Positions 19,475-28,994 of a DNA stretch of 64,000 bases are shown here, piece by piece. The stretch comes from Gp1-AA145 sp963757135. Lineage in GTDB: Bacteria; Acidobacteriota; Terriglobia; Terriglobales; Acidobacteriaceae. The first letter of the stretch is position 1; every line of letters starts with the position of its first letter. The position numbers and the translations under genes are program-made. The notes under the pieces are model-generated. The model worked only from the letters and a program-made list of their open reading frames with translations. It was not told where the DNA came from and ran no database searches. The stretch covers positions 1 through 64,000 of the forward strand of contig CAVWQE010000005.1 of NCBI GenBank assembly GCA_963757135.1, in the 5' to 3' direction.

Positions 19475-20668
19475 TTATTGCGAGTCCCTTCCTTCGGATT
19501 CCTGTTTCATCGGCTGCAAGCGCATTTCCTGGTAGATCTTCTTGAGGTTTTCCTTCATGTCCTTGAACTTCTGATATTGTTCGAGTTCCTGTTTGGCATC
19601 GGCGGCTCGGCCCTGCCCGCGGTAGAGCGTAGCCAGACGAAAATGCGCCTCGGCGCTGGTTGGATCGATCTGCACCGCGTGCTCCAGAAGGGCTTGCGCT
19701 TTCTGCATTTCGTTCATTTGGATCAAAGCTTTTGCAAGTCCCACAGCCGCTTCCGGATCATCAGGCTGCAACTGTGCAGCGCGGGAGTAATGTGAGAACG
19801 CACCCTTCAAATCGCCCTCACCATAAGCGATGGCCCCTAACCTGCACTCGGATTTTTCATCGAACTGATCAAGTGACAGCGCGGTCTCATACTCCTTCTT
19901 AGCCTCCGCTTTTCCCTCTTGCGTGTCGGAAGCATTCAGCGCCTCGGCCAATTCGAAATGGAGGCCCGGAAGCTTTGGCTCGATCTTCAGAGCCTCGCGA
20001 TAGTTTCTAATTGCCGCATCCATCTGCCCCTGCCTGGCCAGTTCGTGCGCCATGACCTGATACATCTGGCCGGAGTGCGGAGCAACCAGGGAAAGACTCA
20101 GCATCGACTCTGCGGCAAGATCTGAGTGAATCCTGTAGGAAGCGTACAGAACGCCTACCTCTGTTGGATACTTGCTGCGGAGGAAGTCGATCGCTCGGGC
20201 GGCCTGGTCCAAATCGCCACGCCCCGAGTAAATCTCAACAAGTTCCATACCCACTTCAATTTGTATGTCTTTCTCCTCTAGCTTTGGAAAAGATTGCTCA
20301 AGGTCCTTAACCGAGCCGCTAACATCTCCCGTTCGCTTCTCGGCAATGCCGAGCAGTGCTTGAATTTTCCATAGCTTAGGCTGAAATTTGAGAGCAGCTC
20401 GAAGCTCCGGAATCGCAAGCGCATAGTCTCCGCGAAAGAACAACAGAACGCCCACATTTCCATGGGCGTCAACATTGTTGGGATCGATCGCTAGGATAGC
20501 GCGAAACTCTGGTATCGCCCGATCGGGCTGGTTCTCCCTCAAGAATCGCTGCGCCTGCTGGGCGTGGAGGGCGATGTCTCGCTTTCGATTGCTGATCTGT
20601 TGCGATTTGGTCTCTGTTGAAGCGACAAATAAAACCAAGATAGCCGTAATGACTCTTATTGTCCCCAT
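19475..20668 (-). CDS. TPR-repeat protein, exported
   Basis: From the ATG at 20668 the product is about 397 residues with a signal peptide (TIRVITAILVLFVASTETKSQ), then roughly eight tetratricopeptide repeats. Clear units include PEFRAILAIDPNNVDAHGNV, AIRNYREALKIEPKLPGLHF and HYSRAAQLQPDDPEAAVGLA. TPRs mediate protein-protein contacts; the partner is unknown. It is directly upstream of a CRTAC1 gene and divergent from the TonB receptor. The frame could start further up at a TTG (20710), but the ATG places the signal peptide correctly. Confidence 0.82.
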   Translation of the reverse strand: MGTIRVITAILVLFVASTETKSQQISNRKRDIALHAQQAQRFLRENQPDRAIPEFRAILAIDPNNVDAHGNVGVLLFFRGDYALAIPELRAALKFQPKLWKIQALLGIAEKRTGDVSGSVKDLEQSFPKLEEKDIQIEVGMELVEIYSGRGDLDQAARAIDFLRSKYPTEVGVLYASYRIHSDLAAESMLSLSLVAPHSGQMYQVMAHELARQGQMDAAIRNYREALKIEPKLPGLHFELAEALNASDTQEGKAEAKKEYETALSLDQFDEKSECRLGAIAYGEGDLKGAFSHYSRAAQLQPDDPEAAVGLAKALIQMNEMQKAQALLEHAVQIDPTSAEAHFRLATLYRGQGRAADAKQELEQYQKFKDMKENLKKIYQEMRLQPMKQESEGRDSQ

Positions 20669-20811
20669 CGTAACCAAATATCTTAACTGCGGCTTGCGCA
20701 CGAGCGACAAGCAGGCGTTGGTATCAATCGGCGCGCCTGTCGCAAACTAGCCGTCTCGCTGGATAAATGTCAAGCGTCCCGGCGATTGTCACAGAATCGT
20801 TTCTGTAGTGA

Positions 20812-20918
20812 ACAATCGGTTGTCTAGTCGATAAAAGCAATATTTTGTGCTTGACAATCGTTTAAGCCCGGGCATAGTGTTTGCCGGAAGACGACCCCTA
20901 AGTGACACAATCGATTTT
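20812..20918. promoter_or_regulatory. Three candidate LacI-type operators upstream of the TonB receptor
   Basis: Sites ACAATCGGTTGT (20812-20823), ACAATCGTTTAA (20854-20865) and ACAATCGATTTT (20907-20918) each match the perfect palindrome at 14192 at 9 to 11 of 12 positions. They lie between the TPR gene and the TonB receptor, 95-200 bases before the receptor ATG. The spacing suggests cooperative or looping repression, but this is inference. Confidence 0.5.
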
Positions 20919-21012
20919 GCAAATTGTCCACAGTGGTGGTCTGGGGCCAAGGAAATCGTGGGCCTGAGCTGCTCAAGCCGGGCAAAGTATTTCTGCAAGG
21001 AGGGCGTTAACG

Positions 21013-24000
21013 ATGAGGCTGCGTCGTTGTCTGATCGTGGTGTCTCTACTGGGATGTTTGACTGGTCTCGGTTTCGCACAAAATACGAATTCTAGTGACA
21101 TTCGTGGCACCGTCGTTGATCCGTCGGGAGCAGTTCTGCCGGGCACTACGGTCACGGTTAGAAACAACGACACAGGTGTGGTCAGGGAATTCGTCACCAA
21201 CGGTAACGGCCTGTACGATACGAATTCGATTTTGCCTGGAAATTACACTATTACCTTTACAAAAGATGGTTTTCAGAAACTTGTGCGTGGTCCGATCGCG
21301 CTGCAGGTCGGGCTGGTCACGATTGACGGAAGTCTGAAAGTCGGATCGAGCAGCCAAGTGGTCGAAGTTACTTCTCAGGCCCCACTGTTGAAGACCGAGG
21401 ATGCCCAGGTCGCAACCACCCTGTCAACAAGACAGTTGGCCGACCTGCCGAGCGTCGATCCGGCGAACGGATGGACCAGTCTCCTGAAGTTGCTTCCCGG
21501 TGCTACCAGCACCCCTGGTGGCACCAATGGTGGCGGGAGTGGGGACCAAAATCCTGGGGTCGATCAATCCATCTTGGGAACCATGCCTTACTTCTCCAGC
21601 TATCTGGTTGACGGCGGCTCGATTTGGTTGCCGCACAGCGCCAACATTGACCAGGGCGAGAGCGAGACCGTAGCCGAAGTGAATGTGATTGCTTCCACCG
21701 CGCCAGCGCAGTATGGCGGTGGCGGCAATGTCTTTAACGTAATCAGCAAGAGCGGAACCAATCAGTATCACGGCGCGCTCTATGAATATTTCCAGAACGA
21801 CGCCTTGAATGCGAGAGACTACTTCAACCGGACGGGCGACAAGGCGAAACAACGTTTCAACTACTTTGGCGGATCGATCGGTGGGCCGATCCTGAAAAAC
21901 AAGTTGTTCTTCTATTTCAACTATCAACAATTAGACAACCCGAACAATTCGATCTCCACGTTCAGTGTTCCCACCGCCGCCATGAAGGCCGGCTGTTTCG
22001 ATCCGGCGCTCTTCGGAGTCTTCTCAAACGGGACTTCCCCTTATACGGCTGGACCCGGTGGACCACAACTAACGACCAATCCAGCTCAATGCGGGGCCTT
22101 CAATGCGAACGATTGGGCCCTTCCATCGGGCAGTCTCGACCCTGTCGCCGTGAACATTCAACAGAATTATCCTGCGCCCAATCTGCCTGGAATCCAAAAC
22201 AACTTTAGCTACCTGAAACCCGCCAGCGGCAACAGCAAGAAAACCTTTGGGCGGTTGGACTACAACATCAGCGAAAAGAACCGCGTCAACCTTACGGTTA
22301 ACATGCACGACAACCCGCACAAGACTAATTTTGACCCTGGTCCTGTTTGCCCCATAAATTGCGAGAATAATGCGGCCGAATCGTATAGCGCGCAGATCTC
22401 GGACGTGTACACCTTCAGTCCGTCCCTGGTAAACGAATTTCGGTATTCGTTTGTCCGGCAAGGGAACTGGTTCGTTCCGCAAACCCTGGGTAAGGGCTTC
22501 CCCGCCGCGTTGGGATTGCAGTTTTCACAGGCGGACGTGTTTCCGACAGTGACCATCCAGGGAACCGGCGGCCCCGGTGGCTTGAGTCCCGGGACGAACG
22601 CGGTCTTTATTGAGAACACCTTCATTCCCTCGGATGTGCTAACCCTGATTCGTGGTAAACACATTCTGCACTTCGGCGGCGAGGTAATGTTCGAGCAAGA
22701 TAACTCGACTCCGTGGGGCAGCATCCATGGGGCAGACTTCACCTTCACTGGCCAGTACACCAGTGCTACGCCTCCTTCCGGCACGAACGATCCACGCGAC
22801 GTCCCGCATTTCGGTGGCTATCTCGACTTCCTCTTGGGAGACGTGCAGCAATGGAGCACCTCAACCCAACCCGAACATGGAATGCGGGCCAAGAATCCTT
22901 CATTTTTTGCTCAGGACGACTTTAAGCTGCGACCGAACCTCACCCTCAATCTCGGGGTCCGGGTGGAAGTCCATGGCGGAATGAGTGAAGTCAAGAACAA
23001 TATGGGTGGCTTTGATCCCACTCTGACGAATCCCGTTACGAACACTCCTGGCTCAATTTGGTTTGCTGGCCTGAACGGGGCGCGGACTCAATCCTTCGAG
23101 ACGAAGGCCATAGCAATGCCTCGATTGGGATTCGCGTGGCAAGCTTCGAACAATTGGGTGGTGCGAGGCGGAGTTGGCCAGTACTCCAGCCTGTGGAGCA
23201 TGGACACTGTCGGCGGACCTCTCGGCTTCGGTTCTGGCGTTACTGGCACTGCGTCAACTGCCAGTGCGACCAGCCCTGTAGTGCAGCTTTCAGGAACTGG
23301 AGCGGGGCTGCCCATTATTGCCGGTCGCGACCCTGCTCTCTATAACGGTCAGGGAAATGGGTTTATCCCCTATACACCCTATGATCTTCCCATTATGAAT
23401 GGCTGGCAGTGGACAGCAAGCGTACAGCGGCGTTTGCCCGGTAACATGGTGGTGGAAGGTCAATACGTTGGCAATCACTGGGAGAACATGCACTTCGAGG
23501 CTGATGTCAATCAATTACCTGCCAACGAACTAGGATGCCCGTCGTCACCGGCAACGCCTGATCTGTGCAGGCCGTTTCCGCAGTACTTGGGCATCGGTAT
23601 CGGCTCAGGTGGCGCACGTACCGGCTTGTACAGCGGTGTTTCGAACTATCACGCGGTCCAGGGCTTGCTTCATAAACCGTTCGGCAATGGCTTGTCTCTC
23701 GAAGCCGCTTACACCTGGTCGCGGCTGAAGGATGACATGGACACCTCAGGCTGGGGTAACCAATTCGGCGCCGTGTACTATCAGGACGCCTACACGCCCT
23801 CAGCTAACTATGCGCTTTCGAATTTTGACAGGCCGCAGTCGTTTAAAGGGTCGTTAGTATATGCCGTGCCCCTCGGCAAGGGACACCAATACCTGAACTC
23901 GGCTTTGGCTGATGCCGCACTCGGCGGCTGGCAAGCGTCAGCTTCCTGGTTCGTCGAATCGGGGGCTCCGTTCACGGTAATTATGAACAACAATGCCCCG

Positions 24001-24402
24001 TCCGGCACGCTGTCAAGTAGTAATGCTTTGTATCCTAACTTGGTTGGCGATCCGCCTGTATCGAACCCATCGATCAGCGAGTGGTTCAACCAGTTAGCCT
24101 ATGCAGCCCCGCCGGTCGACACTTTCGGCAATAACAAGAGAAACTCGCTTCGTGGACCCAGGTTGTCGGATGTGGACTTCTCGCTAGGCAAGACTTGGGG
24201 TCTGCCGGGATGGGAGCAAGGGAAACTCGGCCTTCGGATGGATGCTATCAACATCTTGAACCATCCGAGCTTCCAAAATCCCAGCAACAATCTCAATCCA
24301 ACCGCCCTTGCGTCAGGCACTCCCGATCCAAGTGTGGGGGCAATCACGGGGACCACGATAACTGGCCGTGTCGTTCAACTCTCTGCCCGGTTCTCGTTCT
24401 GA
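21013..24402 (+). CDS. TonB-dependent receptor, carboxypeptidase-regulatory-like type
   Basis: The 1,129-residue outer-membrane protein has a signal peptide (CLIVVSLLGCLTGLGFAQ) and a carboxypeptidase-regulatory-like domain at about 28-115 (DIRGTVVDPSGAVLPG...TNGNGLYDTNSILPGNYTI). A plug region with the YLVDGG strand follows, then a large beta-barrel ending in aromatic VQLSARFSF. This is the Oar-like receptor class abundant in Acidobacteria, which takes up large substrates such as oligosaccharides. Context and operator-like motifs suggest xylan-derived oligosaccharides. A terminator follows at 24425. No SusD gene is adjacent. Confidence 0.9.
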   Translation: MRLRRCLIVVSLLGCLTGLGFAQNTNSSDIRGTVVDPSGAVLPGTTVTVRNNDTGVVREFVTNGNGLYDTNSILPGNYTITFTKDGFQKLVRGPIALQVGLVTIDGSLKVGSSSQVVEVTSQAPLLKTEDAQVATTLSTRQLADLPSVDPANGWTSLLKLLPGATSTPGGTNGGGSGDQNPGVDQSILGTMPYFSSYLVDGGSIWLPHSANIDQGESETVAEVNVIASTAPAQYGGGGNVFNVISKSGTNQYHGALYEYFQNDALNARDYFNRTGDKAKQRFNYFGGSIGGPILKNKLFFYFNYQQLDNPNNSISTFSVPTAAMKAGCFDPALFGVFSNGTSPYTAGPGGPQLTTNPAQCGAFNANDWALPSGSLDPVAVNIQQNYPAPNLPGIQNNFSYLKPASGNSKKTFGRLDYNISEKNRVNLTVNMHDNPHKTNFDPGPVCPINCENNAAESYSAQISDVYTFSPSLVNEFRYSFVRQGNWFVPQTLGKGFPAALGLQFSQADVFPTVTIQGTGGPGGLSPGTNAVFIENTFIPSDVLTLIRGKHILHFGGEVMFEQDNSTPWGSIHGADFTFTGQYTSATPPSGTNDPRDVPHFGGYLDFLLGDVQQWSTSTQPEHGMRAKNPSFFAQDDFKLRPNLTLNLGVRVEVHGGMSEVKNNMGGFDPTLTNPVTNTPGSIWFAGLNGARTQSFETKAIAMPRLGFAWQASNNWVVRGGVGQYSSLWSMDTVGGPLGFGSGVTGTASTASATSPVVQLSGTGAGLPIIAGRDPALYNGQGNGFIPYTPYDLPIMNGWQWTASVQRRLPGNMVVEGQYVGNHWENMHFEADVNQLPANELGCPSSPATPDLCRPFPQYLGIGIGSGGARTGLYSGVSNYHAVQGLLHKPFGNGLSLEAAYTWSRLKDDMDTSGWGNQFGAVYYQDAYTPSANYALSNFDRPQSFKGSLVYAVPLGKGHQYLNSALADAALGGWQASASWFVESGAPFTVIMNNNAPSGTLSSSNALYPNLVGDPPVSNPSISEWFNQLAYAAPPVDTFGNNKRNSLRGPRLSDVDFSLGKTWGLPGWEQGKLGLRMDAINILNHPSFQNPSNNLNPTALASGTPDPSVGAITGTTITGRVVQLSARFSF

Positions 24403-24424
24403 GAACAGAAACCGGTTTTATCCT

Positions 24425-24450
24425 AGGACGACGGCTCTGCCCGTCGTCCT
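24425..24450 (+). terminator. Rho-independent terminator after the TonB receptor
   Basis: AGGACGACGG (24425-24434) pairs perfectly with CCGTCGTCCT (24441-24450) across a 6-base loop, followed by TTCTC. It lies 22 bases after the receptor stop. Confidence 0.85.
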
Positions 24451-24928
24451 TTCTCATTTCTCCGCTGTCCCACCACCTCTGAGCGAGATACTGTTTTTGC
24501 GAAGTACAATAACGATCCAACCGGCCCTGCCCTGGAATCTATGGCATGTACTCCGTTGTAATTACGCCGCTGGTGTTCTGGTTGCAGAGCACCTGGCGAA
24601 TCCTCCGACTGCCAAAATCGGTGCGGGATCGAACAGCCCACACGTCAAACAATTAGCGGCAGACGTCGTTGTTCCTGGACAGCTAAACATTGTCACCGCA
24701 AACCAAGCGGAGCAGTGTGGAATGTTCGGAGGAATCGGGTGGTATCAAGAGGTGTCTCCCTCCTGTCCGCGTAATAACCCCATCGAGCAGTGCTACCTCT
24801 CAAATCCGCACACCAGCCCCGAGTCCTGTCCCGCATTGCGTCAGCTCTGGGGCAAGCTTCGTCGGTATGCTGTGCGCGCAATGAAATTGTTGAGGATGGT
24901 GCAACAGGATTACTTTGCCGAGTGCGGT
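24451..24928. other. Intergenic region without a recognisable gene
   Basis: Open frames exist on both strands but none has a start, ribosome site and recognisable protein pattern together. It separates the TonB receptor from the convergent flagellar operon. Confidence 0.5.
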
Positions 24929-25303
24929 TCAGCGAGTCTGCCGGTCGGTTTCGATCCAGGTTTGGACTGACCCGGCGTGAACGCGGCGCGAGTTGAGCCT
25001 CGCGCGCTCCGCCAGCAGCCAGCCATGCAGGCGCGGCAGGTGGCGGTCCCAATCGATGAGGGCCGCACGGTACTCTGTCCGCGCTCGATTCCACGTTGCT
25101 CCAGGCTGCGCAGCCGGAACAGGCGCTGGTCGCGCGTCGAATCGCAATTCGGTTACATGACGCACTGCAATGAACGCGGCGAATACGTCGTCGAGGGCAA
25201 GGCGCGTGCCTGGTTGCAACCCGCTCAACGCGCGGCGGATGGCTTCGGTTGCTCTCTCGATCTGCCCGGCTTCAGGCGGCGATTGCATCTCGTGATTCGA
25301 CAC
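24929..25303 (-). CDS. Hypothetical protein of the flagellar operon (FliT-like position)
   Basis: A 124-residue, Arg/Ala-rich, mainly helical cytoplasmic protein. I recognise no motif. It follows fliS by 17 bases in the same direction, the place where fliT or another small chaperone often sits, so a flagellar chaperone or regulator is possible. The ATG at 25303 is preceded by AGAAAAG. Confidence 0.5.
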   Translation of the reverse strand: MSNHEMQSPPEAGQIERATEAIRRALSGLQPGTRLALDDVFAAFIAVRHVTELRFDARPAPVPAAQPGATWNRARTEYRAALIDWDRHLPRLHGWLLAERARLNSRRVHAGSVQTWIETDRQTR

Positions 25304-25320
25304 TTCTTTTCTCTATTCGA

Positions 25321-25695
25321 TCACAGCTCGGCGTCAGCTTCGACTTTCAGCCACGCCTCCCGCACTTCAATCATGTTCTCCCGCAGTCGGTCGAGAATTT
25401 CACGCGAGCAGCGTACCTGCGCTTCCATCAGCTTCTCGCGCAGCATGGTGTAGAACTTTGACAAGTTGCGCGCGACGGCCGCGCCTTTCTCGCGTTTGAG
25501 TGTCGCCTGCAGATATCCGATCACCCCAGTGGCATGGCTGACTTCACAGGCAACGGCCTCGAAGTTGCGCGCAGAAATGGCCTCTGCCGCGCGGTTAACG
25601 TCCTGAATGATCTGCTCGTAAAGAAGGATGGTCAGGCGAACGGGCTTGGCCCCGTGAACAGCCGTTTCCTGGTAAGCGCGCCGGGCATCGTTCAT
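25321..25695 (-). CDS. fliS: Flagellar export chaperone FliS
   Basis: 124 residues, the normal FliS length. The N-terminus (RRAYQETAVHGAKPVRLTIL) and the LLYEQIIQDVNRA helix are typical, followed by the four-helix-bundle pattern. FliS binds the flagellin C-terminus in the cytoplasm to prevent early polymerisation. It lies 17 bases downstream of fliD in the operon. Confidence 0.9.
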   Translation of the reverse strand: MNDARRAYQETAVHGAKPVRLTILLYEQIIQDVNRAAEAISARNFEAVACEVSHATGVIGYLQATLKREKGAAVARNLSKFYTMLREKLMEAQVRCSREILDRLRENMIEVREAWLKVEADAEL

Positions 25696-25712
25696 ATCAG
25701 CTTATCCGTCAT

Positions 25713-27092
25713 TTACCCGGTTGAATTGCTCGAGTTCGACGGAGCAATGCCCAACTCCAGTTGTATTGCGCGCAATTGCGACGGAAAGGCCTCGATCAGG
25801 GCATTCACCCGGCTGAATTGAGTCTGCAGTTGCGCCTGCTCCGCAGTCAGGCGGTCCTGAGTATCGGCAATCGAGCTGGTCAATTCGCTCTGCCGCGTAC
25901 GGTTCTCGCTGAGGTCAAGACTGATCACGCCTTGTGTGGGATCGGTCAGGTTCTGCAAATCTTTCGAAAAGTTATTGGCGAAGCCGGTGGCTGACGAGTT
26001 CTGGAAAAAGTTGAGCACGGCTGCCGGATCCGAGGAAATCGCGCTGTTCAACTGGCTCGAGTTGACGCTCAGAGTGCCATCGTCATTGGTGGTGATGCCG
26101 AGGGAATCAAGGCTGGTGAAGGCGCCGCTGCCCAGCGAATACGTGGCATCGGTCAGGAGGCTCGACTGGAGTGATCGCAGAGAACTGTCACCGGCCAGCG
26201 GGCCTTCTGAATTCGTACTCGCGTTGACCGTGAATTGCTGGTTGATGTCACCGATCACAGCGTTGTAGGCGGAAACAAAACCGGTGACCGCCTGCGCGAT
26301 CTGATTCGAGTCTGTGGCCACCGATACCTGTACCTGGACGCCGGGGTAGGCTCCCAACAGGTTCAGGGTCACTCCCGGAATGGCGCCGGCGACCGTATTG
26401 CTGGAGCTACTGAAAGGAATCCCATCTACCGTGAAGTTAGCGTTGGTCCCGCCGACCACTGGATTGAAAGCCAAACTGCTGGTGTTGTTAGTAATGGCCA
26501 GCGCCCCGGTGCTACCGGGCGTGTTGCCGTAAATGGCCAGCCGCGAGCCGGAGGCATCGGTTAGCACCATAGCGGTCACGCCCCAGTTCTGATTATTGAT
26601 GTAGCTGACCAGAGAATTCAGGGTGTCATTCGATCCCGCAGAAATCGCTATGTCGCGGGTTGGTCCGGCGGCGCCGCCAATCTGAAATTGAATGTCCGCG
26701 CTGGCGGCATTTTGAGGAAGGATGGAGGTGTTGGCATCGGCGACGGAATCGGTATAGAGGGTGCTCTGTGACGCCAAAGTGCTCACGACCAGCGTATGCG
26801 TTCCAGGCACCGCCGACGATTGCGCTGACGCCGTAAGGATGCTCGTCTGTGACGACTGCGCCGACACCGAAGATAGCGGGCCTAATACATCCGTTAACAC
26901 ATTAACTGCCGACGAAAGATTCGAGAGATCGCCATTAAGTCCGGTCAACAGACTGGCTTGAGTCTGCAAATCTGTCTGTTGCTGCTGCAACAGCTGCAGA
27001 CCGCCACTCTGAGCCGACAACACCTGGCTCACCAGCGAGGCCACATCAATGCCACTGCCGTTCAGCAGCGTAGACGGATTCAGGCTGACCAT
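25713..27092 (-). CDS. fliD: Flagellar filament cap protein FliD
   Basis: 459 residues. The N-terminal FliD_N block (GIDVASLVSQVLSAQSGGLQ) and the C-terminal FliD_C coiled coil (ENRTRQSELTSSIADTQDRL) flank a variable centre with the SLVSYINNQNWGVTAMVL and TVDGIPFSSSSNTVAGAIPG strands. The cap at the filament tip guides flagellin assembly. It sits between fliC and fliS with 200 bases separating it from fliC. Confidence 0.92.
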   Translation of the reverse strand: MVSLNPSTLLNGSGIDVASLVSQVLSAQSGGLQLLQQQQTDLQTQASLLTGLNGDLSNLSSAVNVLTDVLGPLSSVSAQSSQTSILTASAQSSAVPGTHTLVVSTLASQSTLYTDSVADANTSILPQNAASADIQFQIGGAAGPTRDIAISAGSNDTLNSLVSYINNQNWGVTAMVLTDASGSRLAIYGNTPGSTGALAITNNTSSLAFNPVVGGTNANFTVDGIPFSSSSNTVAGAIPGVTLNLLGAYPGVQVQVSVATDSNQIAQAVTGFVSAYNAVIGDINQQFTVNASTNSEGPLAGDSSLRSLQSSLLTDATYSLGSGAFTSLDSLGITTNDDGTLSVNSSQLNSAISSDPAAVLNFFQNSSATGFANNFSKDLQNLTDPTQGVISLDLSENRTRQSELTSSIADTQDRLTAEQAQLQTQFSRVNALIEAFPSQLRAIQLELGIAPSNSSNSTG

Positions 27093-27293
27093 AAGCTTCG
27101 TTTAATCTCGTGCATCTCTCGGGTGGGTATCAGCATGCGCTTGAGCAATCTGACCCGCATGTGCAGGCCTTTGAAGAGTCTTCTAATGCGGCGCGATTGG
27201 CGGCGCTTCCCTATTCCGCGATTGGTCCCGAATGCATTGCGCAAAGAGCCCCGGCGGGCAAAGATCAGGGGAAACCCCTGCCCGCGCCTGACT

Positions 27294-28508
27294 TTACTTC
27301 AACAACGAAAGCACCAGTTGCTGGGTTTGATTGGCCTGGGCCAGCGCGGCTATGCCGGTCTGTTCCAGGATGGAGTACTTGGTAAGATTGGCCACGGTCG
27401 AGGGAATGTCGGCGGCGCGAATACCGTCTTCCGCACTGGTCAGGTTCTGCACCTGGCTGTTGATGACCGTACTCGCGCTTTGCAGCCGGTTGATTCCAGC
27501 TCCGATCTGGCCGCGTTGTGCCGCCACGTTTTGAATAGCCGTATTGATTGCGGAAAGCGCCGTTTGTGCGTTCTGCGACGTAGTCAGAGAGGTTGACGAT
27601 CCGGACGCGAACGGAGTCGTGTCGAGGAGAACCTCCGCCGTCCCCGTGTCCACCGAGGCAGCGATGGTACCGCCGCCGGCGATCAGAGCGTTGCCCGCCG
27701 GGGTCGCTTCGAAACTGACCGATGAGCCTTGCGTGCTTGCGGTCGCGTCTGCGTTAGCGACCGTTCCTGCGCCGTAAAGTGTTCCCGCTCCAGGTCCGCC
27801 ATTCACTGCCGCAACCAGGTTGCTCAGTGTGTTCTGAAGCGCCGTCACCGGATTCGCGTTCGCGTCAATCAGCACCTGATTAGCGGTGGTGCCCGTAAAG
27901 TTTGCCGCGGTTTCAAAGGTATATTGCGTCCCGCCGATGGTGATCTGGTCGCCGGTCGCCGGAGTTCCGCTGAATGCTAAAGTGGCATTCGCCGAGCCGC
28001 CTAGCAGTCCGGCTGCCGATAATGTTCCGGTAAAAACCTGAATGGTGCTGCTGATGCCCGAATCGCTAAGGAACAAGCTGTTCGGGTTGGACGTAAACAC
28101 CTGGGTGCCGTTGTAACTGGTGGTGGACCCGATGCGGTCAATTTCGTTCTTGATGGCAGTGTACTCGGTGTTCAGAGCAGTCCGCTGGTTGTTGGAAACG
28201 GTTCCGTTGGCGGACTCAGTCGCCAGCGTGACCGCGCGGTCGAGCAGGGTTGTGACCTGGGCCAGCGCGCCATCGGCAACCTGCAACTGTCCCACGCCAT
28301 CGTTGGCATTTCGGGCCGATTGCGTAAGAGCAGTGACGTTGGCGTGCAGGCCGTCGGCAATGGCCAGGCCGGCGGCGTCATCAGCGCCGCTGTTGATTCG
28401 CGACCCTGAAGACAATTGAAACAACGTGTTCTGCAAGCTGGTGCTGGTGATTCCCAACTCGTTTTGTGCGGCAAGGGATGCCGGATTGTTCAGAATGCTA
28501 AGCGACAT
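27294..28508 (-). CDS. fliC: Flagellin
   Basis: 404 residues. The conserved D0/D1 N-terminus (LSILNNPASLAAQNELGITS; LSSGSRINSGADDAAGLAIA) and C-terminus (QNLTSAEDGIRAADI...QTGIAALAQANQ, ending LSLLK) form the filament core. The central 150 residues are a Gly/Thr-rich exposed domain with a fold similar to other flagellin D2 modules (ITIGGTQYTFETAANF). Secreted by the flagellar export apparatus. The ATG follows GAGGAGAAA. A sigma-28-like promoter lies about 100 bases upstream. Confidence 0.95.
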   Translation of the reverse strand: MSLSILNNPASLAAQNELGITSTSLQNTLFQLSSGSRINSGADDAAGLAIADGLHANVTALTQSARNANDGVGQLQVADGALAQVTTLLDRAVTLATESANGTVSNNQRTALNTEYTAIKNEIDRIGSTTSYNGTQVFTSNPNSLFLSDSGISSTIQVFTGTLSAAGLLGGSANATLAFSGTPATGDQITIGGTQYTFETAANFTGTTANQVLIDANANPVTALQNTLSNLVAAVNGGPGAGTLYGAGTVANADATASTQGSSVSFEATPAGNALIAGGGTIAASVDTGTAEVLLDTTPFASGSSTSLTTSQNAQTALSAINTAIQNVAAQRGQIGAGINRLQSASTVINSQVQNLTSAEDGIRAADIPSTVANLTKYSILEQTGIAALAQANQTQQLVLSLLK

Positions 28509-28606
28509 TTTTTCTCCTCAGAACGAATATGGTTCCCGAAAGATTTCCCCCTTGCAGACCGCCGTGGAGGCGTTCCAATTTCCGGAACCTTGTTGATTCT
28601 CAGGTC

Positions 28607-28634
28607 ACATCGGCGTGAAAAGTCATCGGCTTTA
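28607..28634 (-). promoter_or_regulatory. Sigma-28-like promoter of fliC
   Basis: On the minus strand TAAA, a 16-base spacer and GCCGATGT resemble the sigma-28 consensus TAAA-N15-GCCGATAA. The -10-like block ends about 99 bases before the fliC ATG. The spacer is one base longer than ideal. Confidence 0.5.
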
Positions 28635-28748
28635 ACGATGTTCGTACGACCCGCCAGAACTTCTGTAACCGAAGACCATGACCAGCCAGTCGGCGCTTCC
28701 ATTCATCTTCTGCCGATACTTAATTGAGAATTAGGCCAGAGCAGGGTC

Positions 28749-28973
28749 ATGATCCATCTCACCCGTCTGAACAACACGAGCATCACCATCAACTCCGACT
28801 TGATCAAGTTTGTAGAGCAGAGCCCCGACACTGTGATCACTCTGCTCAATGGAGAAAAAATCCTGGTGCGCGAATCGGTCGAACAGATCCTCGATGCATC
28901 GTGGATTTTCGCCGCCGCCTGTTTGCCGGAAGCGGCGCCTGGCACCTGGCAAACGCCAGCATGCTTCCTATGA
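28749..28973 (+). CDS. flbD: FlbD-family flagellar protein
   Basis: 74 residues beginning MIHLTRLNNTSITINSDLIK and continuing to NGEKILVRESVEQI. This matches the short FlbD (not the sigma-54 activator FlbD) found before motA in many bacteria. Its role in motility is poorly defined. It is divergent from fliC and 21 bases upstream of motA. The C-terminal 20 residues are not conserved-looking. Confidence 0.85.
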   Translation: MIHLTRLNNTSITINSDLIKFVEQSPDTVITLLNGEKILVRESVEQILDASWIFAAACLPEAAPGTWQTPACFL

Positions 28974-28994
28974 ACCACGCGTCCACTGGCGAGA

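Noticed and set aside
24368..24970. 200-codon ORF after the TonB receptor
   Set aside because: It starts inside the receptor gene, runs through the terminator and has no coherent protein pattern.
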